DNA from: Rotaria socialis
Lineage: Eukaryota; Rotifera; Eurotatoria; Philodinida; Philodinidae
Assembly (NCBI GenBank): GCA_905331475.1
Contig: CAJNYU010004621.1
Span: 1-64,000 of the forward strand
Reading direction: 5' to 3'
DNA length: 64,000 nucleotides
The notes beneath the pieces were generated by a model, which made no database searches, was not told the origin of the DNA, and worked only from the letters and a program-made list of their open reading frames with translations. The translations under genes were made by a program, and so were the position numbers. This document shows, piece after piece, positions 22,744 to 36,265 of the stretch (position 1 is its first letter; each line of letters starts with the position of its first letter).

Positions 22744-25700
22744 CTAGTTCATACGTCCATCGGTATCGATACTAGAGCAATAAGTAATCGCATAATTTAA
22801 ACGTTCATACATAATCTCTTTAGTTGAATATGCAGGCAAGTGAAGAGTGAAGGTACATGTGTACGATTCTAGAAAAAAAAATCATAAAATTCAATTCATT
22901 ATTAAAATAGAATCTACAATATTTTTCCGATTTCAAAGACAAAAATCATGGAATACTGTTTCACTACATGGTACTATAATAGATTATGATCTTCAATTCT
23001 AGTACGACTTCATACTTCTTGTTATTATTGATCACTAGCTATACAGATTGTCAACAAGATCTTACGTTTGAAGCATTCAGTAGACGTTTATGATTGCAAA
23101 TAATTATTTATATATCCGACGATAGAAAACTACGTTAAAGATGAGAAAGAAACAAAAACATTCTGCTAAATGATTACTAGAAGAAACAATTGATTGTGAG
23201 CTGATGACGTCCATCGAATCAAATATAAAATCAGGAATTTTTTCTCTACAATATCATTTTTAACAACTTTTTCATCTTCCGAAGCTACGATGCTGCTATT
23301 CGAGCATCAGAAAATGTCATGTATCTGGAACTTAATGATTGAAATAAACTTACTAGGAAGAAGTTTATCAACATCGCCACTTGTTTGGAGATTTGATATA
23401 GTGAACTTTGTCGAAAAATCTTCATCTCTATACGGCACCGTACTTCGTCCCCAAACAAATATTAAAAATAGTTTTCTCTGTTCTTCAGAAAACATTTCAC
23501 TAAAAACTGACCAAAATTGCTGAATACGTTGCGAAGATGCACTATCGTTTTTATAACGTGTATGACGTTTTAGCATTTCAATATCAATATAACCTTTGCC
23601 ACAAACAGCTTCTTCTAATTCATGAGCTGTAAATAAAGTCATATTAGCCCATGGTACGACACTATATAAACCTTGACGAATGAATTCAATTTGTCGATGA
23701 AATTCATTAATACGATATTGACGATAATGCATACAGTAATCTTCGAAATTTGCAGTATTTATTGGTATACGAAAACCACCTGGGATAAGTTCATAAGTTT
23801 GTCCTGTCGAACTGACAACATCAAATGTGAGTTCAGTCATAATACTACTAAATAAATAGTCGCCATTGTTATTTACATCACCATCATTACAAGTATTGAG
23901 AGTTTTTACTTTTCGAATATTTTCTTCCATTTTATTGATAATTGCAAAACTTGAAATGTCAATAGCTTCAATATCTTCAATCGTTACTTCTTCGTGTAGC
24001 AATTGTTTCCATAGTAAAATTGGAAATCGAACATCTAAGTATTGTTTCGTATATATTGCCATGCCCATGAGTTGTCCAACAAAACGATATTGATTTTTGA
24101 TATCAGTTGGTATGGATCGGTTCGGCGGGAAAACATTTGGAATCCATCGATCACGATTCGAACCGATATTTACTCGTCCATTTGGACAAAGAATAAATAA
24201 TGGTAATCGTGTACTACATATATCAGCACAAATGCGTGTTATTGAATCTCGATAGGGTCCGCCTTGATCGTTACTAAACATACCAACGTACGTTGCCTTC
24301 CAGGCTCGTTCATTAGGCGACCGTCGAAATATCCAAGACGCAGTTGATTGCAATTGTATATATGCCTGATAGAACATTGTATTTTCAGGCTTTTCAGCTA
24401 CGCTAGCTTTGACAATGTCAAAATTGACATCGGATGTGTCTGAATCATTCGCAGTTTTTTCTAAAGCTGCACTGAATATTTCAAATTTTACTGCAAATAA
24501 TATACAATGCCGTATAGAACGAATTCGATCTGCAATAAAACTAATGCCTGGTGGTACGCTAAAATCTATCCTTGGTAAGATCTTTGCGAGAAAATTGTTG
24601 AATAAATAGAAAAATTTCACACGCGTTTGTATACACACTGATGGTATATTACATAAGGAAGCAAATGAAGCATACGCGGTCGAATCAGGAGTTGACTCAT
24701 TTGATAGAGTTTTGATGAAATCGATAGCAGATTCATGTGACCATGCATTTTCGTTGAGTTTAATATTTTGATTCATAAATTTAATTAATTGGTCATCAGC
24801 AGTCCTATCAAAGTGACTATGAGCTGTCTCAAACACTTCTTTCGTCAACGTAAGGCTTTCGCCAAGAATCTCTTTTGATTCAGCAAAAAATATTTCAGGC
24901 CATTGACAAGGTTTTATTTTATTCGTTAAAATATTGATTAGGTCAAAGACGATCGCTAAATTCTTCATGAATGGTGACCATTGAGTCAATGGTGAAGCTG
25001 ATTGCTTTTCTCTTTCAATTTGGATTAATTCTAAGTGCATGAGGGAACATCGAAAATGTTTCAATGCAAAACTGTTAAGGTACATTTCATTTATATGTGA
25101 TTCAATAAACATATGGCGCGTAAAATTGTGAATATCATCGTGAAGTTTGAAATTTTCACTTGCTTGAATCAATCTATTTTAAGAGAAGACAACATTAAAG
25201 ATAATACGAAATCAAACTTGATTAAGATTTTTATTGTATAGTGATTGACTTTCATATGCAGCTAGGTCATATTATGATGATAGGGGACAATGAAATAGAT
25301 GCATGAATGAAAACAAAATCTCAATGTCGACAAATGCAAAAATTTTACGCTCGATAAATTTCATCGGCGTATACGAATGGTTTTCATACAAAATTATCAA
25401 AATCTTATAGCTCAAATCTGTGTCGATCGTTATGACCATAGACTTCTATAATCTATTAGAGATTATGTATGAAGAATATGAATAACATACTTAGTGAAAA
25501 GACCAATGATGAACAATTTCAATTGATGTGAAGGTACCACCAGAAATAGATCGAAGAGTATTTTGATAACTATGTTTGGAAACAACAATCGAATTAACAA
25601 ATCGATGTCATCATTTTTTCCTTCAAAGTCTTTCAATACTTCTGAAAAGAGACGAAAGATTTTTAGAAGAAAGTCTAAGTTTGATTGTTTAATGACTATT

Positions 25701-28700
25701 TGTGCATCAATGGTTGCATTATTATTGTTGTTCATGTCTATGAGTGAGGGTTCAGTAAGAAAGTGAATTGATTCTTCAACAATATGCTTTTGTAAATGAT
25801 AAAATATTGGAGCGTTCCTATTTAATGTTTCAACAGTTAGCGTTTCGTTTACGATACATTTCAATAAGTCTTTTAATTCAACTTGTATTATCGATATTAC
25901 TAATACGTTCATTCTATTGATAGTTTCATCAGCGAACATACGCGTATGTGCATGATGGTGATCCATGGATCGTAATAATTTAACAATAAAATCTCCATCA
26001 CCAAATTGCGAAAATGGAAATAAACTTGAATGATCATCACTACACCAGACTTTCACCATATTCAATATTGTATAATGCGCATAGATTGCTATTAGTCCAT
26101 ATGCGCAAGTTATACTTGAATGAATGTAGATTTCTCGTGGTATTTGTCGATGTACATAATGTGATGATGTTTCCATAGCGCTCTTGAATTTAATACTAGA
26201 CTCTGTTTCATCAAAATCTGCTTTTGTTAAATCGGGGTTTTTATAATCAGAATATCCAGCTGTTAGCTGATTATTCGCTTCTTTATCTCGAAGCCAATCG
26301 TCTAGTTTATCACGAATGCCTACAGAATGAACCGTTTCATAATACCATTTTTTATCTGACGGCATATCATCAGCATCGTTGTCTATTTCAGATTTCAATG
26401 TTGATATTGATAAATCAGCTGTAACATCACCGGTATCTATTAACATAGATAATGTTCCATTTTCATCATAAGGACGCAATCGTCTTAAAACATCAAGTCT
26501 TCTTTGTTGTTGCTCTTGTGGATATATCTTTTCTATATATTGAGGTTCTTCTCGTAGAGTCTTATCAATAAAATAAATATTCGTTGTGTTATATTTTTTC
26601 ATGACGTATTTGATCGATTCTTCGTTGTAACCAATACCGATGAGACTTGCTGATAGAATGCTAAACGGAGGTAAAACTAGTTCATCTAGACAACATTCAG
26701 TTGATTCGATTAGTTTTTTCATTGATGAAGAAAGAATATGACTTGATTTATTTAAATATGTTATCGATCTACATTCAATGCGTAGTTGGTCGTCATTTGT
26801 AGTGTTCTTAGTTAAATCTAACTCTCGAAATAGATCAATGCGTTTCAATTTCGTCGTAAATTGACCATCGCTAAGTGATATATCGATTTCTAACGAACCA
26901 TTGGCGTAGATCTGAAGAGAATTTTGCTGAACAGAAACAAGTAAACGAATATATTCGTTCAATGACACAGTTGATGAACTGTGATGATCACCTGTTACAT
27001 GAAGACGACCGTCATGTGTTAGATAGATTTCGGATTCTGTATCTAAGGTTAATAAAGTCAATCGAGCTTCGCTTCTGGATAGGTTTTTTGCTAACGGATA
27101 ATTTGGTATGGAAATATCTAGAATCACCGTATATTCAGACCACACTTGGTTTGCAGTATTTAAAATTAAATAAGTTTTATTGCCGAAGAATTGTATCGCG
27201 GATTGATTAGTGTTTGGAATAGTCTTGAAATAGTTCGATTCACCATAATCAATATATTGTTTTGTTTCTTCCCATAGATCTTTCTCAAACGGTTCATTGA
27301 ATGGAACGAGTATTTCGTTTGCGAAATACTTTTGGTCTGCTTTGAATTTAATGGTGTTTAGTTGATTTTTCCATTTATTTAATTTCTGATAATCGATGGC
27401 AACATACGAAAGACCATATGTAAAAAGACGTCGAATATGTTCTTCCAATAATATATATTTCCATATGCCCAAATTTCGAATTCCAGCATTTACATGTGGC
27501 AAGAGACGTAGATTCAATTTTGAATTTGTTTTTGGATCAAAACTGTGACAATAATTCAGCATTTGAACTTTATTGTTAAAATAGACTTTTACTTGTTCGT
27601 TTAGTTGAAATAGAATAACAACACGCTGTTGATGTATCCTGGTTTCATCGATGAAATCATCATTGATATCATTCATACAGACACGAATAGAAAATGTTGC
27701 ATCATCTAACGTAAATAAGACAATATCAAGTTGATTAGGACAACTCGCTGCCTCATCGGCCGGAACTATCTCAAAATCAAAGCTAATAGTTAAAGATTGT
27801 TGATTATCAAGTGACAACGAGAAGCCATCATTCTCTTTGGTTAGTTTCAATAGATTATCATTCGCTGTTATCATATCAGCATTGAACGGAACTTCAAAAT
27901 GTTCATCATTGATAAAATCACGTAGCAAATTATTCTTGTCAGCGGACTCATTCTTTGCGCAACGGCTTGTATAGAAATATTGTTGAATGTCATTACCAAC
28001 AAGATATGCACTATACGGATATGCCACTAGTACATTTTCCATTGTCAATAGTTTTGGCACTAACAACGGTTTGTATCCTTTTGGTAGAGGACATTCTGTC
28101 ATATCTTCTGGACTAAATATAAATTCAAAAATACCTTTATTACTCGAATTGCGTTTGAATTTAACAGTAACAGCAGGAAAGTAACTAGCAAAAGCTCCAC
28201 TTGGTAATAGATCTGTTTTAATTTCTGATTCGCTTGGTTCATCTTCCAATTCAACTGCTTCATTTTCCGAATGGGAAAATACTGTACCTAAAGATTTGCC
28301 ATCTAACCAATATTTGATATTCGTATTCGTACCATTGATTTCAATGCCACAGCCACACACAGACCCTTCATTCCAATCATCACCTTCAGAAAAGACTATA
28401 ATTTCATTACTCTTATAAAATCCTTTTTTTCCGTTAAATCCCCATGAAAAGTCATCACTACCAATACCATAACTATCATGTCGTTGTGGATTAAACTCCT
28501 TCGTTGCCCAGCCAATTTCGGCTACACCGCCTCGTGGAAATTTAACACAAAAATACCATTTTCCTTCGTTCAACTCAATGCCATCAGGAATAAAAGTTGC
28601 ATATCGAATATTTCCAGCGTAATTGGTTATATGAACTCGTCCTTTGAATTTATGCTTCATACCACATTCTTCTAACGCCGGTAGATTATCATTGGCAGGC

Positions 28701-31700
28701 AACGAAATAATTCTAATTTCATCATTTCCTAATCGACCTTTTTTGTAGAATTTTATCTCACTTTTAGATGCAATCGGTTTCCAGTTCTCATCTATCGAAC
28801 CTGTTTCAGACAGATATTGTAAAATCATAGGATCACGAATAATTTTCATTTGATTCCATCTATTTTTATTATGAATGATATTAACATTGTTTTCTACGGT
28901 TTGATTTCTTCTTGCATATCTATATAAGCTTAGATAATATTGTTCTAGATGTGATCTATTAAACATTCGCAAATCGTTTGGTACGGTACTACGAACTGAA
29001 TCAAAACAATCCATTGAAGTCGATAGTTTAGCAATAATTGGTGCATAAGGCTTTTGCATGAAAATTTCAATAACTTGTTTATAACTCAATACTGCATGGA
29101 ATGCTGTTACGACACGACATTTTATATCTAATAACATCAATGAATCACTGATTGATGTATCGATTTGTGCAAGAAATCCTAATGTATCCAGAATAGTATG
29201 AACTACATTATCTACTGGTAAAAGTGAGAGATTTGTTGGTAAAACATCGATAATGATACGTATTTTATTTGATGAAACCCATTCAGTTTGATTCGTGACT
29301 GCATATTGTACAAGATAAGGTTTAACATCGGATGCATCCGATTCAAGAGCGTCCATATTGATTTCAACTATAATTCCAGATTGTAATTCATCCATATTTA
29401 TATCAGTTGAATAGATTTCTACAGTTGATCCCAAACAATACGGTGGAACATAACCGCCTAAGATACATATGGATGCAAGAAAGAAATTCATCTGTTGTGA
29501 ATCGACCGCTTCTAGTAATGTGAAATTAAAATTCATACACGATTTTATTGCATCAACGAGCAATTTAGATGCAAACGCTTGCCATGGTGAATTATGTGAT
29601 ATAATCATGCGATAGATATAGATAAATTCAATGGTAATATCAAGATCTATTTTCTCGGTTTCTAATAAATTAAAATTTTGACCAATAGAAAACAAAATTT
29701 CCGTTAATAGATTTTCAATAAAAGATCTATTCGTTGTTCCAATCGTATCGTCCGGTAAGCATATTAATAGATCACGTAGAATTTTAAGTGCAAGTAGACG
29801 ATTATTAAGAGATCGACTTGTATGATATAAATTGAATAGTTGCTCCATATAATCTATTGTAGCATAGTTCAATCGAATATGATCATATAAATGAATACAA
29901 CGAAGTAAAAGCATTAAATATTGATTGATACAAATGTCAACATTGAATTTCGATGATGAAACAAAAGAACGAAGGGAAACATTTTTCAATGATGTGTCTT
30001 CGTATTTGTTTTGTTGTAATCCTTTCAATTCCCATAAAATTAATTTATTAAAAATCAAACTGCGTTGTTGTTTTAAGATATGATGAAATTTCCGATTGCC
30101 GAGATCCATATTTCGTAATTGTTCCAAAGCAATATGTTCGCATAATTTGAATACAACTAAGCGAAACCAATTGAATGCTGTGTGTTTCATAGTCATTGAA
30201 TCGGCATCGTTTGTCGTACTTATTTCAACAAATTTAATAAGTACATCAAATATTTCTTGAATTAATTGAAAATTATTCAATAGACATAAATCCATCGAAT
30301 CATAGTTTAGATTTATTAGATTAAACACGCGTAACATGAGCACTATTTTCATGTTAGATTCCATTGAAAATGATAATATGTTTTTAATAATTTTATAATA
30401 GAGATTTCCAATATCTTCTTTCAACTGATTATTTGATGCTTGAATATTTTCAAGATAATGCCATTCTAAATTATTATCTTTTAAAGTCATAAGCAAAATA
30501 TTCACAATTCGATTTTTATCTTGACCCGTAATAATTAATTGTTCAATAAATCGATAAGTAATCAATCTAGTCATTGCACGCTGATATTGTCGTGTGAGAC
30601 ATTTAACAATTTCATCATATTCAATTTTCAATTTTTCATTTTCTGTGGATGCCGACATCTCGTTTCCGTATAGACAAGTTACAATAGCTCGATGCATAAC
30701 ACTTTCACTATCGTTCTTTTGTTCAACGGCTCGTTTTTTTTCCAACATCAAATATTTTAATCGAATGCAAGCATTGAATGTATTACGAAGTAATCGAATA
30801 ATCCATTTAGCTTTTGTCCAATGCGATTGTTGTCGTTGTAACTGATATTTTTTCGTGGCAACAATTGGTAATGAGAAAGATTCTTGCATTTTTGCAATGA
30901 ACGAACTCTCTCTAATCGATAATAATAATAATAGTGCGTCCTTCTTAATTTTCTTACAAACTTCATCACAATCACCGCCTCGAGCTTTTGTCGTTGCAAA
31001 AATTGTTCGTACTTGATTGGCATACTCATAGAGTAAGAGAAGTTTAGCATACGGTTTTTGTTCAATCGGTCGAGTTAACTCATCTTGAGCAAGCTCAATA
31101 CGACGATAATGTTTAATATAAACAGCGAATACTGCAGCACATGCTTCATCAGCAACGGCTTCAACCGATTGCAATACGTTTTGTTTATTTCGAATGAATA
31201 TTTTCATTTTTGATATTAACTGTGCACCTTGATCTTTATTGCGATAAATTGAAATTAAAAAATCATTGTCTAATATCGATTGTTGTCGTCGTAGTGGCAA
31301 CATAAATCGACTGTAAATAGATAAATCAGATTTGAATAAATTCGACAGATATGGATTTATATCTTCTGTCAGAGTTTCATATCCACCAGAAAATATTGGT
31401 AATTTCAATGTTGTATTATATTTTTTCTCTAACGGACTCTGTGATGGACCGACAATTAATCGATAACTCATTTTTCCTAATAGCCATGACATTAAATAAC
31501 TAGTTTTATCGTCGATATCGATTTTTTTCCGTGTTACGTGTTCGGCAAATAATGGCATGATAGTCGCAAAAATCGGTTGTATGATAGCAAAGTTAAATTG
31601 CGATTCCGTAAGTGTGCACAGACCAAGAAGAAGTGACTCGAATAAAACACTTTGAATTTCTTGTTGAAGACAAGCTTTGATTACACGTGCCGTATATTCG

Positions 31701-33815
31701 ATGCCAAGCGTTGCTAGAGCAGATGATCCGAGTTCATCAGATATATCGGCTGGTTGATTATTTAAGTGAACTAAAAGCAATTCTTGAAATATGATTAGAA
31801 TTTCGCGTAATCGATTAACGGTTTCGATATTTGTAAGAGTCGATTTTAACACAATATCAATAAATGAATGTAAGACTATATATGCTAATGCACTGTCTTG
31901 CGTATCTTGATTATCACAAAGAATTTCAATCCATCTATATATGAAAACTGGTTTATTTAATTTATTCAATAACTGATCAATTAGTATCGGATGTTTATTT
32001 TCAATGATATGCTTGTGAATGAATGTTAACATTTTACCAAATGATAATGTTTGCTTTTCGATCAAATAGGCCAACGCTCTCGAAGCTTCATTTTTGTTCT
32101 CTTCTAATTTATCATCAAGAGCTAATCTGGATATCAATGCGAACCAGTTTTCGATGTCATGCTCGTTCAAAAATTCATGAAAATTATCAAAGTTTGCATC
32201 GATTAAAAATTGTAAATGTGTTGTGAATAATCTTAAACAAACATTTAAAATATATTCGAGATTCGCGTCCGATGATGCTTGTATTGTCGTTAATTGTTCG
32301 ATTAATTCGTATAGATATTTAAATGTTTCTGATTCTAATTCAAATGAAAACGAGCCATTCATAGAACTGCATTCGAATTGTGATTTTGCATGAATTTGAT
32401 TATGTAAATCAATATGAACAAGTAATACAGAACATATGAATTGACCAGTAAACTTCTTTTCGTTTAATTTAATCAATTGTGTATTTGGATAGGCTTCAAT
32501 TGATTTGAGATATTCCACAGCAGCCAAAAATCTCTGTTCGATATTCAATTCTGTTGCAGTCTGCAACACTTTATCTAGGAAAAAGGTCAAAGTGAAAAGG
32601 TCTAGAAGAATTTAATGATTCAATCCGTATGCAGGGCACTATAGCCGATCGATCTCTTTCAGGTAGTATCCCTTCGTCGCCAGATACGAGAAAGTAAACG
32701 AATTTCATGCTAAATTGTTTTAATATAAATATTGGACAAATTAAGCACTAGTATTACAATATAACTTATATCATACGACCTTGGGTTCCCTTTTCTATAT
32801 GTACGCTTCGAAAAATATCGACTTCAACGAGTTAAAAGCACTCACCTGTTTTGTTTTGCTCTTGTGTCGTGAGGTTGTTATTATTCGTCGTGTTCTGTGG
32901 TATAGTTGTTGCAATAGATGGTGTTTGCTTTTCTTTTTCAAATTGATCCATCCTTATCATAAGATGTTTGTTCAATTTAACAAATAATTCTCGTACATCG
33001 AAAATATCATTTGTGTTGAAAATTAATTTTCTTATTAACGGCAAAATGTCTTTCAATGAGGCCTTCAGGACAGAAAAATTAAATAAAATTTTAATTGATT
33101 GGTTTGCTGCAAATGGATCGATATCAGTTTGCATTGATAATTCCTGGATGTAGTCAGTTAATGGTTTTAAAGATTTAAATAAATTATTTGACCGTTTGTA
33201 AATATTGGATGAAAGATAGTTCAATGGAATTCGTTCTAAAAGTTGATTTTTCAAGATGAGCATTTGATGAACAATAGTAGAATCAGATTTATGCACTGAT
33301 TTGAGTAACATCAATAGTATAGTTATTAAAGATTCAACAGCAAAAAACGACAGTTCTTTTAATTGTTGTTCATTTGATGCTTTTTCTGAATCGATCAACG
33401 CTTCAGGAAATATCGAAGTAGTTGCATTTTCATCGTCTTTTAATTTTTCACCATAGGAATCTTTCAATTGTTTTTGTTTATTAATTATCGATTGTATAGA
33501 ATTTTGTAGACATGTATGTTGCGTTGCAATATAATCGAGCGTTTTTTTAATTATTTCTACAATTTTTGCGTTGAATTCATTGACAACAGATAAATTCGAA
33601 GAAACAGATATATCATTTCGAATTTGATGAATCAATTTTTCTTTTGCAATTGATAGTTCACTTGAATTTTTATTGATTTCTTTAATGATATCAAGTGGTA
33701 AAAATAAATGAATATCTTCCGTTTGATCATCGGATAATACTTCATTCGGTTGTTGATTGTTTGTTGACAATAAATCAGGTATTTTCAAATCAGTTAATGA
33801 TACCTGTTGACCCAT
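22744..33815 (-). CDS. HECTD4: Giant HECT-type E3 ubiquitin ligase, HECTD4-like (4 exons, 3332 aa)
   Basis: Exons 33815-32846, 32574-25491, 25173-23354 and 22868-22744 join in phase, and their lengths sum to 9999 nt. A SPRY-like module lies near residues 1640-1790 (GKWYFCVKFPRGG, EIGWATKEF, DDFSWGFNG). A concanavalin/laminin-G-like stretch lies near 2130, a UBA-like segment near 2300, and the HECT domain from about 2975 (FSNDQGGPYRD, FVGQLMGMAIYTKQYLDVRF, LIPGG). The catalytic Cys is in the small last exon (KSYTCTFTLHLPAYS, Cys3296), followed by a C-terminus ending YCSSIDTDGRMN, similar to vertebrate HECTD4. It would accept ubiquitin on Cys3296 and pass it to substrates. The first-exon end allows an alternative acceptor about 36 bases upstream. 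Human HECTD4 is longer (about 4000 aa). Confidence 0.85.
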
Positions 33816-34855
33816 ATTTAACTAAATGTTGATCAACTATATTAATACAATTATTTTGTAATATTGTTTACAATAATTCTAAAATAAAATATTGTTGTAC
33901 ATGGAGAAAACAAGTTTTCGTTTATGTCTCAACCTATTCTATAAATGATGGTTTGGCCATTAAGTTGACTTTGTTTATTTTCAGATGTTGTTCCCTTACC
34001 ATTTCTGTTATTAAAATTTTAAAAAAAAAGAAGGATTTATATAAATGATTGAATGATATTTCATTTTCTAGAATCATATTCATTGTTCTTATGAGTCAAT
34101 CAAGTGAAATTTTCACGAAGGAAGTAATTGTGGGAAATAGAATTATGTATGAAAATAAATTTTCTCAAATTCCTAAGAGTTATTCTATCTAAATTTTGAT
34201 TATAATGATTATTGATAATCCCTTTTACTTTTACTTTTACTAAGCCATATTTTCTTTAAATGTATACATTCAAGTATTCTCTGTTCAGGAATGGGACATT
34301 TTGGGGAAAGATTAACTTTCGCAGCCTGAAAAGGTAGAATAAATATAGGTAGAATATTATCTGAGCGAACCTTATGCAAACGAAACAAAAAAGAAATTGT
34401 TATAGAAATAAAACTTTTGATTGCTAAAACAGGATATTTTATTTTATTGGTTTGATGTTTTCATTCGAAAGCCTTCAAATTTTTGAATGGATAAGCAATG
34501 TTTTTATTTGACTATGGTCACATCATATTTTTCTTTCGTTCGCAAAAAAAATGGAAAAAAAAGCAGGCTAGGAAGAAAAATTATGCTTTCATATTTTATT
34601 GCAGCTTCAAAAGAAATATTTTCGGTTACGTTCTATCAATTTCTATTGAAGATATAAATTGACGTGTGTTGTTGACATGCGCTTTATATTTTACAAGGAG
34701 AAAAACATTACCCGTCCTGCGTTCGAATTTCAACGGCGTTATCTTGATCGATTTAAGAAAAACAGCGGATTATAACCATTATAATTAGTTTGAAAAGATT
34801 CTATGAAGAAAGCCATGTCCTGTAAAGGAACAAGCTCATAGACTATTTCAAAATT
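33816..34855. other. Upstream of the HECT gene, no gene seen
   Basis: AT-rich intergenic DNA; contains the presumed promoter of the HECTD4-like gene. No repeat with defined ends recognised. Confidence 0.4.
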
Positions 34856-34991
34856 CCCTCTACTGAAAGGGGGGTATTACGAAAAACGAGTTAAATGCGT
34901 TCGTTCGTAAGTTCGTAAATTCGTTCGTCCAATAGGAAAGCAGATGCATAAACTTCACTAACCTCAAACAATATCTGTAGAGATAGGTTTC

Positions 34992-35290
34992 ACCGAAGGT
35001 AATCGGGGTCGGGGAACACGATGGCGTTATCAGATTTTTGAGATTTTGCTTTTTACCTTTTTAAGGAGAGAGAGAGAGACTTTTTTAGAAAAAAATTAAT
35101 TTGAGATAAGGGTTGACCGAAGGTAATCGGGGTCGGGGAACACGATGGTGTTATCAGATTTTTGAGATTTTGCTTTTTACTTTTTTTAGGAGAGAGAGAC
35201 TATTTTAGAAAAAAATAATTTTCTGGAAGTGCTGACCGAAGGTAATCGGGGTCGGGGAACACGATGGCGTTGTTGGTTGTTTGAAATTTT
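34992..35290 (+). repeat. Three tandem repeats of about 119-124 bp
   Basis: The block ACCGAAGGTAATCGGGG, TCGGGGAACACGATGG and then CGTTATCAGATTTTTGAGA starts at 34992, 35116 and 35235. Between blocks are GA-rich runs (GGAGAGAGAGAGAGAC) and A/T tracts. The third copy diverges after GGCGTTGTTGG. Confidence 0.85.
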
Positions 35291-35492
35291 GTACTTCAAA
35301 CAAGTTTGTAATGGATTAGGAGCTGTTTAGATCGTCGCATTTTCTTGATAGGAATGCTTTGTAGGGAAATTTTTTGAGGATACCATTCGATGATGTTTAT
35401 AGTGTTAGATGTATCGTATGGTTATGTGAGATATTATTACGAATAGGCTATAGGCATCGTGCGGTTGAATTGATTCTCAATTTGGGAGCGGC

Positions 35493-35599
35493 NNNNNNNN
35501 NNNNNNNNNNNNNNNNNNNNNNNNNNNNNNNNNNNNNNNNNNNNNNNNNNNNNNNNNNNNNNNNNNNNNNNNNNNNNNNNNNNNNNNNNNNNNNNNNNN
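35493..35599. other. Assembly gap (107 N)
   Basis: Run of N directly beside the tandem repeat block. Sequence length and continuity across it are unknown. Confidence 0.98.
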
Positions 35600-35864
35600 G
35601 TTGATCGAAGGTTTTTGGGGGCGTAGCTTGAGCTGTAGCAGATCGGATGCACTTAACTTCAGTATCGCCATATATATTAGTAAGTAGTAATTAAATGCCG
35701 CTTTCTTGGTGATACTTCCAAGCAAGTTTTCTATTTATGCTCGGTTATCAATCGTGTTTTCCATGAAAATCGTTTCGAAGCTAGAAGCTATAAAATGTGA
35801 AGTCTCTCAGCTAGATAGTTTTGGATAGCTACGTTCCACATGACTAAATCCTTTCAGTAGAGGG

Positions 35865-36265
35865 TTGGCGACGCAAACGTCGCGTTACCTTGTGTTTTTT
35901 GTAGAGATCTTGAGGTTGTGGATTGGTTTGGATGTGGGTCAAAGACCAAAAACGAATTGAATTCTTTTATTCATACTAATGAAAGAAGAGAACATATTGT
36001 ATTATTGTATCATCGTTACTTTCAATATACCATTCATTTATTTATTTAAATATTAGATAATCGCAATTAAAACAGAATTATTGTCGCCTATAAAGTAAAT
36101 TTATGTATATTATTTTATAGAATATTCAAAGCAGTGCAAAAGTTTTCGAAACATGATGTATTGCATTAGCCCACATTGAGTGCATTTTGTTTAATTTGAC
36201 CAATATCGAATAGTTCGCTTTTATACCGTTACAATTTAACGCACCATACGACTCTTTTAATGGAG
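35865..36265. other. No gene seen
   Basis: Begins with a perfect short hairpin, GCGACGCAAACGTCGC (about 35868-35883), just outside the candidate TIR. Otherwise AT-rich spacer. Confidence 0.4.

Larger units (their letters stand above)
34856..35864. mobile_element. Candidate TIR element containing tandem repeats and an assembly gap
   Basis: CCCTCTACTGAAAGG at 34856-34870 is the exact reverse complement of CCTTTCAGTAGAGGG at 35850-35864. Between them lie three tandem repeats (34992-35290) and a run of N. No convincing target duplication flanks the ends (only TT on each side), so the superfamily is unassigned. Confidence 0.5.

Noticed and set aside
25463-32590. Several plus-strand open frames of 60-110 codons within this span
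   Set aside because: They are antisense to the long HECTD4-like exon and show no domain; expected by chance opposite a long AT-rich coding exon.
34718-34745. B-box-like GCGTTCGAATTTC
   Set aside because: No A box or cloverleaf upstream; not a tRNA gene.
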